Source of the DNA: Lepidostoma basale
Lineage: Eukaryota > Arthropoda > Insecta > Trichoptera > Lepidostomatidae
Reading direction: 5' to 3'
Length of the DNA stretch: 64,000 nt
Assembly (NCBI GenBank): GCA_022606425.2
Contig: JAHDVF020000864.1
Span: 310,001-374,000 of the forward strand
Shown: positions 35,660 through 47,040 of the stretch, in pieces
How positions within the stretch are numbered: position 1 is the stretch's first letter
How the letters are laid out: the number at the start of each line of letters is the position of its first letter
Notes under the pieces: model-generated
What the model was told of the DNA's origin: nothing
The model's input: only the letters and a program-made list of their open reading frames with translations
Database searches by the model: none
Made by a program: the position numbers and the translations under genes

Positions 35660-35790
35660 TTTACACTTTTCACAGACATGTATCGGTTATGACATAACCT
35701 TTTTCAATGTCTTGTTTCAGTTTTATTGAAAAAGGTATGTCATAACCGACTTTACCTTTTTCATGTCTGTGAAAAGTGTAATAAAGTGTT
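35660..35790. repeat. foldback repeat family G (hammerhead-like relic)
   Basis: CACTTTTCACAGACATGT (35666-35683) and ACATGTCTGTGAAAAGTG are inverted, with inner CGGTTATGACATAACC and its counterpart. The minus reading of the left arm gives TTGAAAA, GGTTATG, TC, CATAACC, GATACATGTC: a perfect stem II and the stem III ACATGT, but decayed core bases. The flank TGTGAAAAGTG is the same as that following the cleavage position of the 61.25-kb hammerhead. Confidence 0.6.
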
Positions 35791-38205
35791 ATTTTATGTA
35801 TAATAGTAGCGCGTAACAAAATTGAGAAGTTCTAATTTGTTTTATTATTTCTTAGTTCAATAGCTTGATAAATTAGTTAACTATGATAAAATCATGATAT
35901 TTTCTTTTCTCTGGATACTCGTAATGTTTCTCAGTGTGGCAACATTAGTAAACAATGCAGGACCCCCCACAATCCGTTGTATGATACACTAAACACCGAG
36001 CAGAAACCGCACGAAGAACATAGAGAATACATAATGAAATAGTATCAGTACTGATTGCACACAAGGAATTGTTTGTTTGTTTGGGACAAGACAAACAACT
36101 TGAAGAACAACTGGATTGTCTTACATTCGCTACAACGAAATTACTCATATCCGTGTGTCTAAAATTACCCTTACCTATACATGTAAACTACAAATAGTTT
36201 ATCTTTTCTGTAACTACATGTAAATCTGTAAAACTCAGAATCAACTTTATCTGTCGCATCTCACAGATACAGTTCAATCTATCATTGAATCTTCCGCTCA
36301 GTGCAGACAGCTGAGTATAGCCGACTGACAATATAACGAATCACCCTGCGGATGTACGGAAGGGAATCGACAGTCCGTTTGACAACACGATATGAAATTT
36401 ATCAAAGTGCAATTTCACTTCCAATAGGGTCGATCTATCCAGAAAGATTATTATATTATAATGGGCACTGTATTTCGTCGAATGTATTCCGGTATTTCAA
36501 ATTCTAATACCAAACTAGTCGCAACCCGTGAAATATACACGGAAGTAAAGAATTTCTACCCTTTAAAAACTTGGTTCATTGTACAATCGTGATCAGTAAT
36601 AACTATTAACTTTTAATCTAAATCTTTATTTTTAAAACACACACGTTAAAAATTTCACAGATTGTTCTCTTTTTGTTATCTACACTACTGCAAAATAATA
36701 TTATGGCAATAATCCTTCTAAACCGCACCTCTTCGGATGTGGACATCTTCCACGATGTGAGGCTACCCTCAGAAAACGTCTATCTCTTATGTATTAAATT
36801 GCTATTTGCTTCTTTTCTTATTGTACAAAAATGTTTATCTTTAACAAACTGCTCTCGAATATGTTTTTTTTTAATTGTCTTCTGTTTTTCTTTTTTTTTT
36901 ACTTGCTCATTTGTTTTATTATTATATTAATTGTATTTTTTTTTTAATTTTAATTTTTTTTTTGTGTATTGTGATTATAAACGATTTGGATTTGTTATTC
37001 TGTAATGTTTATAATTTTTTGAATAAATTGAAATTAAGCAGAAAAAATTTCACAATAATCCAGATACGTCCTCGGGCGTGCAATTCAGATTAATTTCGGA
37101 GAGAATCGAAGTATTCCGTTCTCACTTTCTTGTATTTAAAATATTCTTGTACTCTTTCTTGGCGACATACGGGTTTTTTCCTTTTTATGTTATATATGGA
37201 TTATGATTCCGACTGTTGTTTTTTATGAAACTTTTTTGTTGTAATAAATGTATCCAACTGTTCAATATATATTTTTGTTACTTCGAACGATTCCCCGGCG
37301 GTGGCACAATAAGTACGGTCAAAATATGTACATATGTATGCATAATTATCTATCCCTGGTGTTTGCGGGTCTCGCGGGCACGGACTAACAATCCCCTGAA
37401 CTTATAAAATATTCAGCAGACGGGTCAGCGAATTAGGGTGAAATGGCATCATTGTCGTTAGTGAAATGGCGGCTTATAGAATGGTGCAGTGATTTTTAGA
37501 ATTAGTCTAATGTAAGGGGACTGTAAAGGATTCCGCGTTAGGAACTGTTCATTTGGATGAAGTTGAGTATTGTTTTGGGTTTATAATAATGATAAATAAA
37601 ATTAAAGGACTTATGCAACGGCTTTTAGTGATATAGCCAACAGCAATCCCGGCGGACTAAATCGGATTTTTACCACTTTTATAGCATATCCCATAGTATA
37701 CCCCATTAGAACATCCGTTTAATGATTTGGCTATTTGTGTTAGTTGAATTTAAATTATTTTTTTATACTGAAAAAGTTATAAAATGTTAAACAACTTAAA
37801 ATCACCAATTTATTTAATTATCCTTTACCAAGTTAAATATTTTTTATGTATTATTTCTATATAATTATAAAGTAATTATTTCTCAAAATTTTTAAAAATC
37901 CCATTAATTTTATTTGTAGGTAGTCAAGGTTGTTATTTTATAGGAAGTACTTAGTTTTGGTGGTTTTCTCTTGCCTCTTATTTCCATAGAAATTAATTAA
38001 TTAAAGGTGCTTCAATCACCTAAATTACCTTATTATGCCCCATGTTTACATTATGCCTAAGTCAACAAATGGATTCTCAAATGTGCACATGGATATTAAG
38101 TATTTAAATATTACTCCTATAAAATACAATAAAACGTCCAAAAAACTGACAGTTTTAATATTTTCACTAAATGTAAAAATTTGATACATTTTTTATGAAA
38201 TATTT
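35791..38205. other. AT-rich unique DNA, nothing recognised
   Basis: No shared repeat or supported gene. A mildly GC-richer segment lies at about 37280-37560. Confidence 0.4.
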
Positions 38206-38209
38206 TAAA

Positions 38210-38352
38210 ATGATTTAAATCAATAGAATTAATATTTATTTCACAATCTCCAATGTCAGCAGAAATAATTCGTTATTATGAAGATAAATCTCCTCTTGCC
38301 CAGTATTTAACCCAAGTCAGAAATCAAACGTTTTGTCCTCTAGACCACTTAA
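38210..38352 (-). mobile_element. SINE-2, copy 3, decayed
   Basis: Read on minus it gives AAGTGGTCTAGAGGACAAAA, then CTGACTTGGGTTAAATACTG, then TCTTCATAATAACGAAT and CTGACATTGGAGATTGTG, ending TCTATTGATTTAAA. The order matches the SINE-2 copies at 32.36 and 51.56 kb. The B box has decayed (GGTTAAATAC). Confidence 0.7.
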
Positions 38353-38499
38353 TAAATATTTCGTTTCGATTGGACTTTTTTTTCAAAATAAATATGAAAA
38401 GTTAATATAAATCTGTATATTTTGCTAATATTTCCACAAATACAATATTAATAAAGCGTCGGTTTTATTTTAAAATTCTGGAAACTCTTGATAATAGAC

Positions 38500-38760
38500 G
38501 TTTTCATGAATAATTATTTTCATTAATAATTATTACGAGAAATTTCATTGAATTTTTGGGAATCACATGTTACGCCTTGCTAAGGCATTATAAAATGTGA
38601 ACAACGTTTGATAATGCCTTAGCAAGGAGAAATTAAAACTTCTATTATTCTATACGTATTAAAACTTCTAGAAAAACAGGCGTTTTCATTCGTATTAATT
38701 ATTTAATGGGGAATTTTACATCATTGTTCAAGGAATAGTTAATAAGTTAACATTAATATT
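38500..38760. repeat. foldback repeat family B with longer 3' flank
   Basis: Inner inverted arms TTACGCCTTGCTAAGGCATTAT (38570-38591) and ATAATGCCTTAGCAAGG (38612-38628) enclose a short loop. CTTGC/GCAAG replaces the CTTTC/GAAAG of other copies on both arms, so the pairing is kept. The GAAACATGT segment is lost (GAAATTAAAAC). The flank AACTTCTAGAAAAACAGGCG and CATTCGTATTAATTATTTAA extends the family's known length. Confidence 0.6.
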
Positions 38761-39339
38761 TGATAAAGAGTTTTACAGCATTGGTCAAGAATAAAATTTA
38801 CTTTCAATTATTCAGGTACATATATGAACTACTTTTCTTTTCAAACGTTTAATACCTGGCTTCTAATAAAATATCAACCGCTTGGAATGAAATTTATTTG
38901 AGAATGGGCGGATCAATTACGCCGCGTAAGAAACTGAATCGTACCATTTTTGGGAAGAGGCCATCGTGTTGGGAACACAACTACTAGGGTTTACTGTTAA
39001 ATTTATCTCACGCGTGTAGAAATAAAATTAGGTTGAAGGAGGCTTTCCGAGGATTTGGGTTGATCCAGAGCCTCACACGTTTAGGCAACAATACTTTAAC
39101 GCTTACGTGTACGTCTCTTCTAAGATTCCAGAATGTCCTTTATATTTTACCGATATATAGTAATTACATATAAGACGTAGGTACTACGTACTTACTCGAA
39201 CGTGAACAAATCGATTTTTTTTGTCTATAATCACAAATTCAATTGATTAGTTGAAATTACTTCAGAAAAAAAATCATTTGAAGTACTCAATTTGTGTCCA
39301 GACATTTTAAACATATAGATATAAAATAATGAAATACTT
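38761..39339. other. AT-rich unique DNA, nothing recognised
   Basis: No supported feature. Confidence 0.4.
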
Positions 39340-39540
39340 TGTATTTAACCACGGTATGGTTATTATAATTGATGCCAACTAATTTATCTTAGACGCGAGC
39401 TTCATCAGGTCAATATGTTTATTTTTCTTTATGTTTACATGGTTATTATATTGCCTTCATTATTAAATCTTTGGTCCAAGCGAAACTAGTTGGTATCATT
39501 TTTAATAACCATACCGTGTTTAAATACAAAATGATTAATT
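39340..39540. repeat. foldback repeat family C, inverted pair
   Basis: Outer arms TGTATTTAACCACGGTATGG (39340 on) and CCATACCGTGTTTAAATACA (to about 39529) are inverted. The left arm read on minus contains a canonical CTGATGA (complement at 39412-39418), a hairpin and an ATTAGT segment. The right arm has AAGC, GAA, ACTAGT, T (39479-39490), then GG. A second copy of the family is at 53.64 kb. Confidence 0.7.
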
Positions 39541-40527
39541 TTTTTATGTCTATGAAACATTAGAATTACTAACAGTACAACAATATCACTATCGAATTCA
39601 TTTTATAACAATTTTGATATTTGTTGTATTTATAATTTTTTATAATAGTTTACAAAGTTTCGGTTACTAAAATGCTACAAAAATGTCGCATTGGATCGAT
39701 TTTATTCCAACTGTACATTGTTTGAACATTTGAATTTTTATTTATTTGTTTGTATCGCAAAAAAAAATCTACACAAATTTTAAGTTTCTTACCATTATAT
39801 TACATTTTTGCGTTATTTTACGCATTGACTTCCTGCCGCCCTCAGTGTAATTGTTAAGAAGAATTCTGGAATAATTATCCCGATAAAGATAAAAGATAAA
39901 AATTATTTTCTTTACGAAACAAAATCTGATAGTTTGAGTAGCTACAAAGTTTCAGTAATAATCACAATTATCACAAAATAAATATTATTAGAACATATTA
40001 TTTAATTTTTTTGTGTCATTGGTTTTTGTGACATTTGCGGTGATTAATTAACCTTTTTTGTTTAATATTTGATAACAAAATGATTTTTTGAGATTTTATC
40101 AAAATAAGGTACTAAATACGATTATTATTCACTGAATGAGAAACAATATTAAACAAGATCAATTGTTTATATTGATTTAGTTTGTTTTTCTAACAGTAAA
40201 ATTCACTGCATGATGTGTCACTTTAAAATATACATGATTTCAAAGTTAAACACATTAAATATTATTGTATTTATTGTCCTTAGAAAATATGCAAACAATA
40301 ACATTTTAGAGAGACTTGTAAGGTATATCTTTGTGCGGTACTTACCTAGTCGTTAAAAGTGCATTAAGCAGCAGTGCATGTAAATATATGGTACTTTCCC
40401 GTGTATTATTCTATATATCTTTATGTATTTTTCTATCCCATTCCTTAGAATGTGAATAACACATATTCTGCTTATGAGATTGAACTTGTCTATAAAATAG
40501 AAGAAATATGATTATAACAATAAAATG
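39541..40527. other. AT-rich unique DNA, nothing recognised
   Basis: No supported feature. Confidence 0.4.
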
Positions 40528-40564
40528 TTTTTTAGATTAGTTAGTTAGTTAGATTTTTTAGATT
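40528..40564 (+). mobile_element. tail-only LINE-A or SINE-1 insertion
   Basis: TTTTTTAGATT at 40528-40538 is repeated at 40554-40564. Only AGTTAGTTAGTTAGA lies between. The insert equals the (TTAG)n tail of LINE-A/SINE-1. The TSD is T-rich, so this case is weaker than the one at 54.8 kb. Confidence 0.5.
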
Positions 40565-40864
40565 TACTAATCTCCTAAATTTTTTGAACAAGTCGAAAAT
40601 CCAAGAAAACATTGCACCATTAAAATAAAAAATACTTAAAGGCGACCATTAACAAAGTCAAAGGCTTTCACATGTCGATGTAGAGATCCATAGGTAGATT
40701 TAATGGTATAACGGTCATTTTTTCTTGTTCAGAATCATGACAATCGACACGATGATTATTAATTACTTAACTGACTATCTAATATATTTTATATTTAAAT
40801 TTGTTATCAAATGTATATTGTAATCTTGTTAAATTAAAATTAAATAATAATAATAAAAAGAACA

Positions 40865-40990
40865 TTTTTTTCTAGAAGTTACATTTATTTTATGGGAATG
40901 ATAAGATTCACCTTGTTAAGATTTTTTTAAATGAGAATTCACCCCCAAAAAATATAAATTTCTAGGAAATCAGAAATATTAATATATCAA
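40865..40990. repeat. partial foldback family B copy
   Basis: TTCTAGAAGTTACATTTATTTTATGGGAATGATAAGATTCACC matches the left arm of family B loosely. A short AATTTCTAGGAAATCAGAAAT-type right end follows. The inner hairpin is lost. Confidence 0.4.
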
Positions 40991-42857
40991 TATATTAAAT
41001 AGAATACAATCTTATATTAAACTACAAATGATTTTGTACGAATTGTTGTTTTACTAATTTACGTAAATATTGTATAATCGGAACCCATTTTTTTAATGGA
41101 TTACGGAACAAATTTGTCACTATTTATATAATTTATATAAATTTAATCCTAGTAAAACCACTAAACAATCGTGTTTACTATTATAAATGAATAATGGAGT
41201 TTTACAAAACTCATACCTCAACCATCGATGACGCATACGTTTAAACTTGTAGTATTATTTAAAATGACTATTCTTAGACGTTTAATTGATAATTTTTGCT
41301 TAAATCGTCCATCAATTAAGATAAACATCGGATTTATTATTGTACATACATTCTCAAACATCTTACAAATGAATAATTTTAGCTTAAACGACTTAGGGCA
41401 AACACAGGAGTAGATTGTTGTTCCACACAATTAACATTAAACGTTCTCCGGAGCTCGAGAGGAGGCAATACGTTATGGGCTTTATAAACAGCTGTATTTT
41501 CTGCGGGGATGTTACGTTAATGAGCATAAGTGATAATAAAAACCGTTAACGTTTTAAACCTCTGATTTATGAACTAGAAGAGCTTAACATAGTTTTTTTT
41601 AAACTCGGTAATTGCGATTATTAATGGGCGTCTTTTTTTTTTGGTAATTCCATTATATATTATATTCTTGAATAATTTATAACGTATGAATAAATAGAAT
41701 TGTGCTTCGTTTTTCACAACATTTTATTTAAAAAAAAACATGTTGCAATTCTACATACTCAAATGTAAATCCACACACATATAAAGAATCCCGAATATAG
41801 AACAAATTAATAACTCACAATGGTTTACTTAAACCTAGTTCATATTTTGGATAATGTGTTTTACCTTTTGAGAATGGAGGAAAAATTCTCTTTGGTTAAT
41901 TTTTTGTTAATATAATTTAATCAGGTACGGATTTAGATAATTTCAATTTCTTTCTATTTATTCGAAAAAAATTCGATATGAACGAACTCAATTCTTTTTA
42001 AAAAACTAATTGAAAGTTAATGTGTTAATGGAATTTTACAATAATATTGGGTATTGTTTTTTAAAAAAATGTTCGTTGTGTAATCTTAATTTTGAGTAAA
42101 CTCACTTCATTAAGATGAATTATAATTATAAAGTTTATTATTTACATAGTGTTTTTTTATTAAGATTATTTGTTTCATCTATAGGAATTTCTTGATTATG
42201 TTTCATTTCTCGCGTATTCTCAGTCTTTGTTACTTACTTGTCTTTGATCCGAAGCAAAATAAAAGTGCGGTCTGTAGTTCAATCGCATCGGCGAATTGCT
42301 TTTCTTTCTTTGGACTTAAGCTTCGGTGATTCCCATCAAATGAATTTGAGATCTCTCAAAATTGGAGTTCTATCTCCGTTCTGTGTTAGGTACTATAGTG
42401 ATGTAACTACTATTGCTCATTTTGGTTTAAACCATTTCAAAAAGTCTGTCAATATTTTGAATATATTTAAAAAATGTATTTGATTATGCTGCCAGCCTAA
42501 ATTATTTAAGTAAATAAATTAAAAGAATTTCTCTAAAACAGTAATGACACTCGAATTTAAATCTTTTTAATATTCGATAAAATTGCAACGAAGACATTTA
42601 CTCGATGTTTCTACGTATAAAAACTCCTTAAGTTTTTGAGAAACTATATTTTTAAACTGTTTTACAAACAAATTGAAGTTTATTGAAGTGAGTCCTTTGT
42701 TATGATATTCCAATTCTGGCTGTTATCATTTCAAGAAGTTAAAATATAACTACAATCATTATTATACGGCTTCAATAATTATGCGTAAATTATTTGTATG
42801 AAGAATAAATAAATAGTGTTTACGTATAAATGTTCACTATATCATTAAATAATTTAC
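40991..42857. other. AT-rich unique DNA with one shared repeat
   Basis: Positions 41153-41210 are the reverse complement of 46909-46967 (shared core AATAGTAAACACGATTGTTT on the complement), part of a foldback there. An 81-codon ORF at 42238-42483 has no recognisable features. Confidence 0.4.
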
Positions 42858-43251
42858 ATCTTGCTTCTCAATCGAATTCCTCGTGATTGAGGGTCGTATC
42901 GAAAGTGGAGGGAAGATATAATATAATAGAATGTATACAGTAGAAATGAGATCTCTCTTCTGAAGAATTGAATGCGTTGCGATCGAAAGTGTAATGAACG
43001 AAATAATGCAATGGTCGTGTTAACATGGTTTGGACACATAGAAAGAATAAATGAAGACCGAATGGCGAAGAAAGTATATGTAAACGACGTAAACTGAAAT
43101 ATAAATAGAGGAAGATCGATGAAAACAAAACACAATCAAATATCAAATGTCGGCTAAGTGAGAAGTCGGAGAAGCGAGAGAAATAAGTCAGGAACGATCT
43201 GTGTGATGGTCCATTACCTCTGCCTACCCCTTCGGAGAAATGGTTAGTTAG
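42858..43251 (+). mobile_element. LINE-A 3' fragment with probable 9-bp TSD
   Basis: ATAATTTAC occurs at 42849-42857 and 43252-43260. The insert carries decayed LINE-A sequence: TVEMRSL (about 42935-42955), TWFGHIERINEDRMAKKVYVNDVN (about 43021-43097, shown here as landmark order only), and the terminal CTCTGCCTACCCCTTCGG and ATGGTTAGTTAG. Several indels break the frame. The 5' 60 or so bases are not recognised as LINE-A. The TSD is short and AT-rich. Confidence 0.75.
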
Positions 43252-43402
43252 TGATAATTTACTGTTTCATTTGTCACTAATGTAGCAGGTCGTTATTATG
43301 CAAATCAAAATTTAGAATTACTTTTCGTGTATTTAAATTGTGTTTATGTTAAAGAAATATACATTTATTTTAATTAATAAAGTTTTTATCTCTTTTTTTC
43401 AG

Positions 43403-43477
43403 GTATGTTTAATTTTGCATGGACAACTTCCATCCTATCTCGCTTATGGGGTTGCAGTAAAAGCTTTTAACAGAACG
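43403..43477 (+). CDS. possible 75-nt internal exon (or recursive splice site) of an unidentified gene
   Basis: A branch-point-like TTAATTAATAAAG, a pyrimidine tract and TTTTTTTCAG (43393-43402) precede a 75-nt segment that ends at a consensus donor GTAAGT (43478-43483). Only one frame is open throughout, giving 25 codons containing LHGQLPSYLAYGVAVKAFNR, which I cannot assign to a family. The length is a multiple of three, so inclusion would keep phase. The segment itself begins GTATGT, so CAG|GTATGT could also act as a ratchet point, in which a second donor is regenerated at the junction. No other exon is visible within 20 kb, which would fit a very long intron. No homology evidence is available, so this is a moderate-confidence call from splice signals alone. 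Confidence 0.4.
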
Positions 43478-43483
43478 GTAAGT

Positions 43484-44140
43484 ACAATCCTGTTTATGAA
43501 CACGAAATTTGGTCCCGTTAAAAGTTTGAATAAGGTTTTCAATTAGATACCGTTCCCGATGGGAAATTAAACGATTTAATTAAGCTGTGATATAAAACAT
43601 TACCCTTCGTTCGTGAGTATTTTAACTAAATTAAGGCCGAAACTATTGTTACCTTTTTCAATTTGAGGGAAGAAAGGGTAACTCGTGATTTTTATCTAAA
43701 TCTGGTTGGTCTTTTATGAAATGCGAAGTCTTATTTGAATTTCATCAGGCTTGTAGATTTCCGTAGGGGTACCGAACACAAGCGTCACTTTGCTTGTATT
43801 TTCTATAGCCCTTTCGCGTTATTTCCTAGTTATCCCCAAACGGTGGATCGCGACTTGAATTTCATTTCCCGCTAAATGCAAGGCACGCACTGCCATTTTT
43901 ATTGACGGCACGTGACGGTTTACATTTGCAAGTTTTTATAGTTCGTAGAACACTGCAAATGTAACCTAGGAATGGTGTGTGATTTTACAATCCTCTTTTT
44001 TCGTATTCGAGTTCCAAGTGGCAAATAAAAATTTAATCTGAGAATATCTAAATGGTGTTGAAAAAACCAATTTTTTTTTTTATAAACATGCACGAATCAA
44101 TAGCGAAATTGCGTGGGATGTATGCGTGTTTTTATTTACT
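43484..44140. other. unique DNA downstream of the possible exon
   Basis: Nothing else is supported. It includes a moderately GC-richer part at about 43740-43960. Confidence 0.4.
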
Positions 44141-44142
44141 TA

Positions 44143-45422
44143 TTAGGTCTTTACATATGAAATTGACGTTTTGTATGGGAGGAACATAAAGTTGATTTTT
44201 TTTTTAATATAATATATTTATTTAATCAAAGTATGTACCATTGCCATCTATGCACTTTTGCCATCTCATAGGTAGTTCATCGATCCCTTTACTAAAAAAA
44301 CCATTCGGACGGGAATCAATAAAATCTTTGAAGTCGGTTTGGACTGCCCCATCGGAGTTGAATTTTTTCCCTTGCAAGAAGTTATCCAAATTTCGAAAAA
44401 AATAGTAATCTGTTGGGGCAAGGTCCGGAGAGTACGGTGGATGTCTTAGACATTCCAATTGAAGCTCTTCTAATTTGGTAGCCGTCTGTTGTGCAGTGTG
44501 TGGTCTAGCGTTATCATGAAGCAGCAGTGGCCTAGAGCGATTAACCAGCCTCGGTTGTTTAGCAGCTAGCTTTTCCATCATGGTTTGCAGTTGCTGACAA
44601 TAGACATCTGCCGTAATCGTCTGGCCAGATTTAAGAAAGCTGTAGTGAACGACACCAGCACTAGTCCACCAAACGCTCACAAGTAACTTTTTTGGAGTCA
44701 ATTTTCGCTTGGGGCATGGTTTGGCTGGTTCGGCAGGGTTCAGCCATTGCGATGAGCGCTTCCGATTATCATACAGGATCCACTTTTCATCACAGGTAAT
44801 GATTCGATTCAAAATCCCTTCATTATTGTGCCGGTTGAGTAATGCAACGCTGCAGTCAACGCGCGTTTGTTGATTTGCTTCACTCAATTCGTGAGGTACC
44901 CACCTTTCAAGCTTTTTCACCTTCCCAATTTGCTTCAAGTGGATTAAAACAGTTTTATCACTAACACCGCAGCCTTCAGCTAACTCGGACGTGGTTTGCG
45001 ATGGATCCGCTTCCACAATAGCCCTCATTATCAACTTTGGTCTCCAGCCGTCCACGGGGCTTGTTCTGCAGGTCGAAATTTCCAGAACGAAAACGTTGGA
45101 ACCAAAAACGCACTGTGTTTTCTTTTGCGGCACCGTCGCCATACACATCATTAATCCTTCGAGCCGTTTCTGCAGCACTGGTGCCGCGGTGGAACTCGTA
45201 CTCGTAAATAACGCGATATTTCAAGTTTTCCATTTTGTAAACTGAGTGACGCAAAGAAAAAAAAACAATTGAGGAAACACAAATGAATTATAATTTTCGA
45301 AACACAAATACTTGAGTAAATAGCTTTATAAATTTGAATTTGGAATTCCTAACCAAAGAGAAGATATTTGAGATTAAAGTTACCAGTATGGCAAAACGCC
45401 AATTTCATATGTAAGGACCTAA
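44143..45422 (-). mobile_element. mariner transposon (cecropia-type), nearly intact
   Basis: The 1,280-bp element starts TTAGGTCTTTACATATGAAA at 44143 and ends with the complement of TTAGGTCCTTACATATGAAA at 45422. The terminal inverted repeats agree over about 30 bp with two differences. TA dinucleotides flank it (44141-44142 and 45423-45424), the expected mariner target duplication. It carries one transposase gene on minus. Size and TIR style fit mariner. The transposase most resembles the Hsmar1/SETMAR (cecropia) subfamily from memory of the motifs. Low decay implies a relatively recent insertion. Confidence 0.95.
44222..45233 (-). pseudogene. mariner transposase, single frame break
   Basis: The enzyme would bind the TIRs and cut and paste the element. 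The N-terminal frame starts at the ATG at 45233 (MENLKYRVIYEYEF) with the HTH region GTSAAETARRINDVYG and NTVRFWFQRFRSGN, and runs to KVDNE near 45025. There the frame breaks: the other frame resumes at RAIVEADPSQTTSELAEG and continues to the stop at 44222. Compared with the family's usual DNDQLRAI-type spacing, a few bases (about 8) appear deleted near 45025-45032. Family marks in the second frame (318 codons): WVPHEL (93-98), TCDEKW with Asp130, HDNARPH with Asp222, and YSPDLAPTD with Asp257, giving the D,D(34)D arrangement intact. Hsmar1 in SETMAR has Asn at the third position, whereas this copy has Asp. As it stands the gene cannot make a full transposase without frameshifting. Confidence 0.92.
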
Positions 45423-45424
45423 TA

Positions 45425-45564
45425 TCATACGTAATCTCTATTCTGTTCGAAAGAAATCAGCACATAAATATTTTTTTTTTGTACTTAAATTTTTAGAGCA
45501 ATATAAAACATAAAGTTCACCTGATACTAAACTTACATTAAAGTTTTCACAATACACACGTAAA
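45425..45564. other. unique DNA between mariner and family D foldback
   Basis: No feature is supported. Confidence 0.4.
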
Positions 45565-45790
45565 ATCACAATAAATTTCCAACATATTGTTGCAACAGCT
45601 GTTTCGCCAACCTACGTGAGCATCATCAGATGGATCACACAACAGTTATTTGTAACACCTGATGATGCCAACATAGGTTGGCGAAACAGCTGTCTAGACA
45701 ATCTCATAAAAATAGATTATGATACATATAATAACAGTATTGAAACATTTAATAATGTTAAAGTATCTTAGTATTTCGGCCAATACGATT
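45565..45790. repeat. foldback repeat family D, pair of hammerhead-like cores
   Basis: The right arm (plus) has CTGATGA (45659-45665), one extra T, stem II GCCAAC (45667-45672) with GTTGGC (45677-45682), GAA (45683-45685), the 8-base palindrome ACAGCTGT (45686-45693) and C45694. The left arm on minus has CTGATGA (complement 45623-45629), GAA and ACAGCTGT (complement 45595-45605), then T. Stem I is weak in this copy (only a distal TTGT/ACAA). The right flank with AATAATGTTAAAGTATC (to about 45775) recurs at 56.6 kb. Confidence 0.7.
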
Positions 45791-45824
45791 GATTATTTTA
45801 AATGTTTTCATTACAATTTTAAAA

Positions 45825-46289
45825 ACAACTAACTAACCATCACGCCGTCTCCCCGAAGGGGTAGGCAGAAAGAATGGACTGCCACACTTTTCTTTCCTGA
45901 CATATTTCTCTCGCTTCCTCAACATTCATACATCGTGTCATGCACGCGCGTCGATTTCTCTGACTCCTCACATGGCCGACATTCAATATTTGATTTATTT
46001 GATCGTGCCACGTTTTCCTCGGTCTTCCTCTATTTCTGGTACCATTTACATCATTAACATATAATTTTTTTACCATTCTTTCTTCATTCATTCTTTCCAT
46101 ATGTCCAAACCATCTTAATGATCCTTTCATTATTTTGTCCATAACACCATCATTAGCACCGCATTCACTTCTTATATTTTCATTCGACACTCTATCATAC
46201 ACAGAGTATCCACACATTCGTCTAAGAGATCTCATTTTTCCTGCAATTATTCTACGTTCATCCTTCTTTTGCCAGTTCCATGCTTCGCT
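45825..46289 (-). mobile_element. LINE-A 3' end, readable frame
   Basis: On minus a 131-codon frame (46235-45840) reads MRSLRRMCGYSVYDRVSNE, MKGSLRWFGHMERMNEER, NRGRPRKTWHDQINQIL, NRRACMTRCMNVEEAREICQ and ends SILSAYPFGETA. Upstream NWQKKDERRI-like sequence continues to about 46285 with a frame change. The TTAG tail is short (GTTAGTTAGTTG, complement 45826-45837). No convincing TSD was found. Confidence 0.88.
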
Positions 46290-46850
46290 TATAAGTAATT
46301 TCTTAATTTCTATTTAGTAATGTTAATAATATAATATATAAGAAAAGTTAAATAAAGTATAAAAAAAATTGTTTTGAATTTCATTGAAAAAACGACATTA
46401 CTTATGGGTACCCCTAATATAAAATATCTCACAAGACAGTTATCCTTTCCATGAAAAAAATTTCTATGAGCATTCTATTATATAATACTTTCTTTTAGGT
46501 TTTTGTAATAAAATAACTTCGATCATGTTTTAAATGTCGGCGCGGGGCTTTTCACGGCGGGAAGGTGCCTCATTTCATTTGAAACATGAAAATATTTGTC
46601 GGGCGCCGCCTTCCTCGTATTTTCCGCACAAACGGCTCGTTACCTGTCACAACACCGTTAACACGATGTTTCAATTTCATTCTACGACACTCGACTTTAT
46701 ACAGCTGTAGTAATAATAAAAATAAGACATCTACTGTGCTGTCTCACCTTCCTTTAAATGGAGATTCTAAATGAAATCTTTGAAATACACACGCTTGAAC
46801 AAATGCTTAAGAATTTCTTCTATATTCGCCATAACTTTGTGTTGTAGATG
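46290..46850. other. unique DNA with GC-richer patch at about 46530-46680
   Basis: No supported gene. The 62-codon ORF in the patch is featureless. Confidence 0.35.
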
Positions 46851-46869
46851 TTTAAAAAAAAGATCATTC

Positions 46870-47040
46870 ATTTAATTAAGATAATGGTTGAGGTATTGGT
46901 TTTGTAAAATTCCATATTCATTTAATAATAGTAAACACGATTGTTTAGTTGTTTTACTTACAGATTACATCGATTACATCTAGATTACATCTATCCGGTT
47001 TACTATTATTAAATTAAGATAATGGCGTTGAAATTTTGCA
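46870..47040. repeat. foldback with 16-bp perfect arms
   Basis: TTTAATAATAGTAAAC (46921-46936) and GTTTACTATTATTAAA (46998-47013) are exact inverted repeats. The loop holds GATTACATC three times (46973-46991). ATTAAGATAATGG occurs just outside both arms (46875 and 47014). A solo copy of the left arm region lies in reverse at 41153-41210. Confidence 0.7.
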
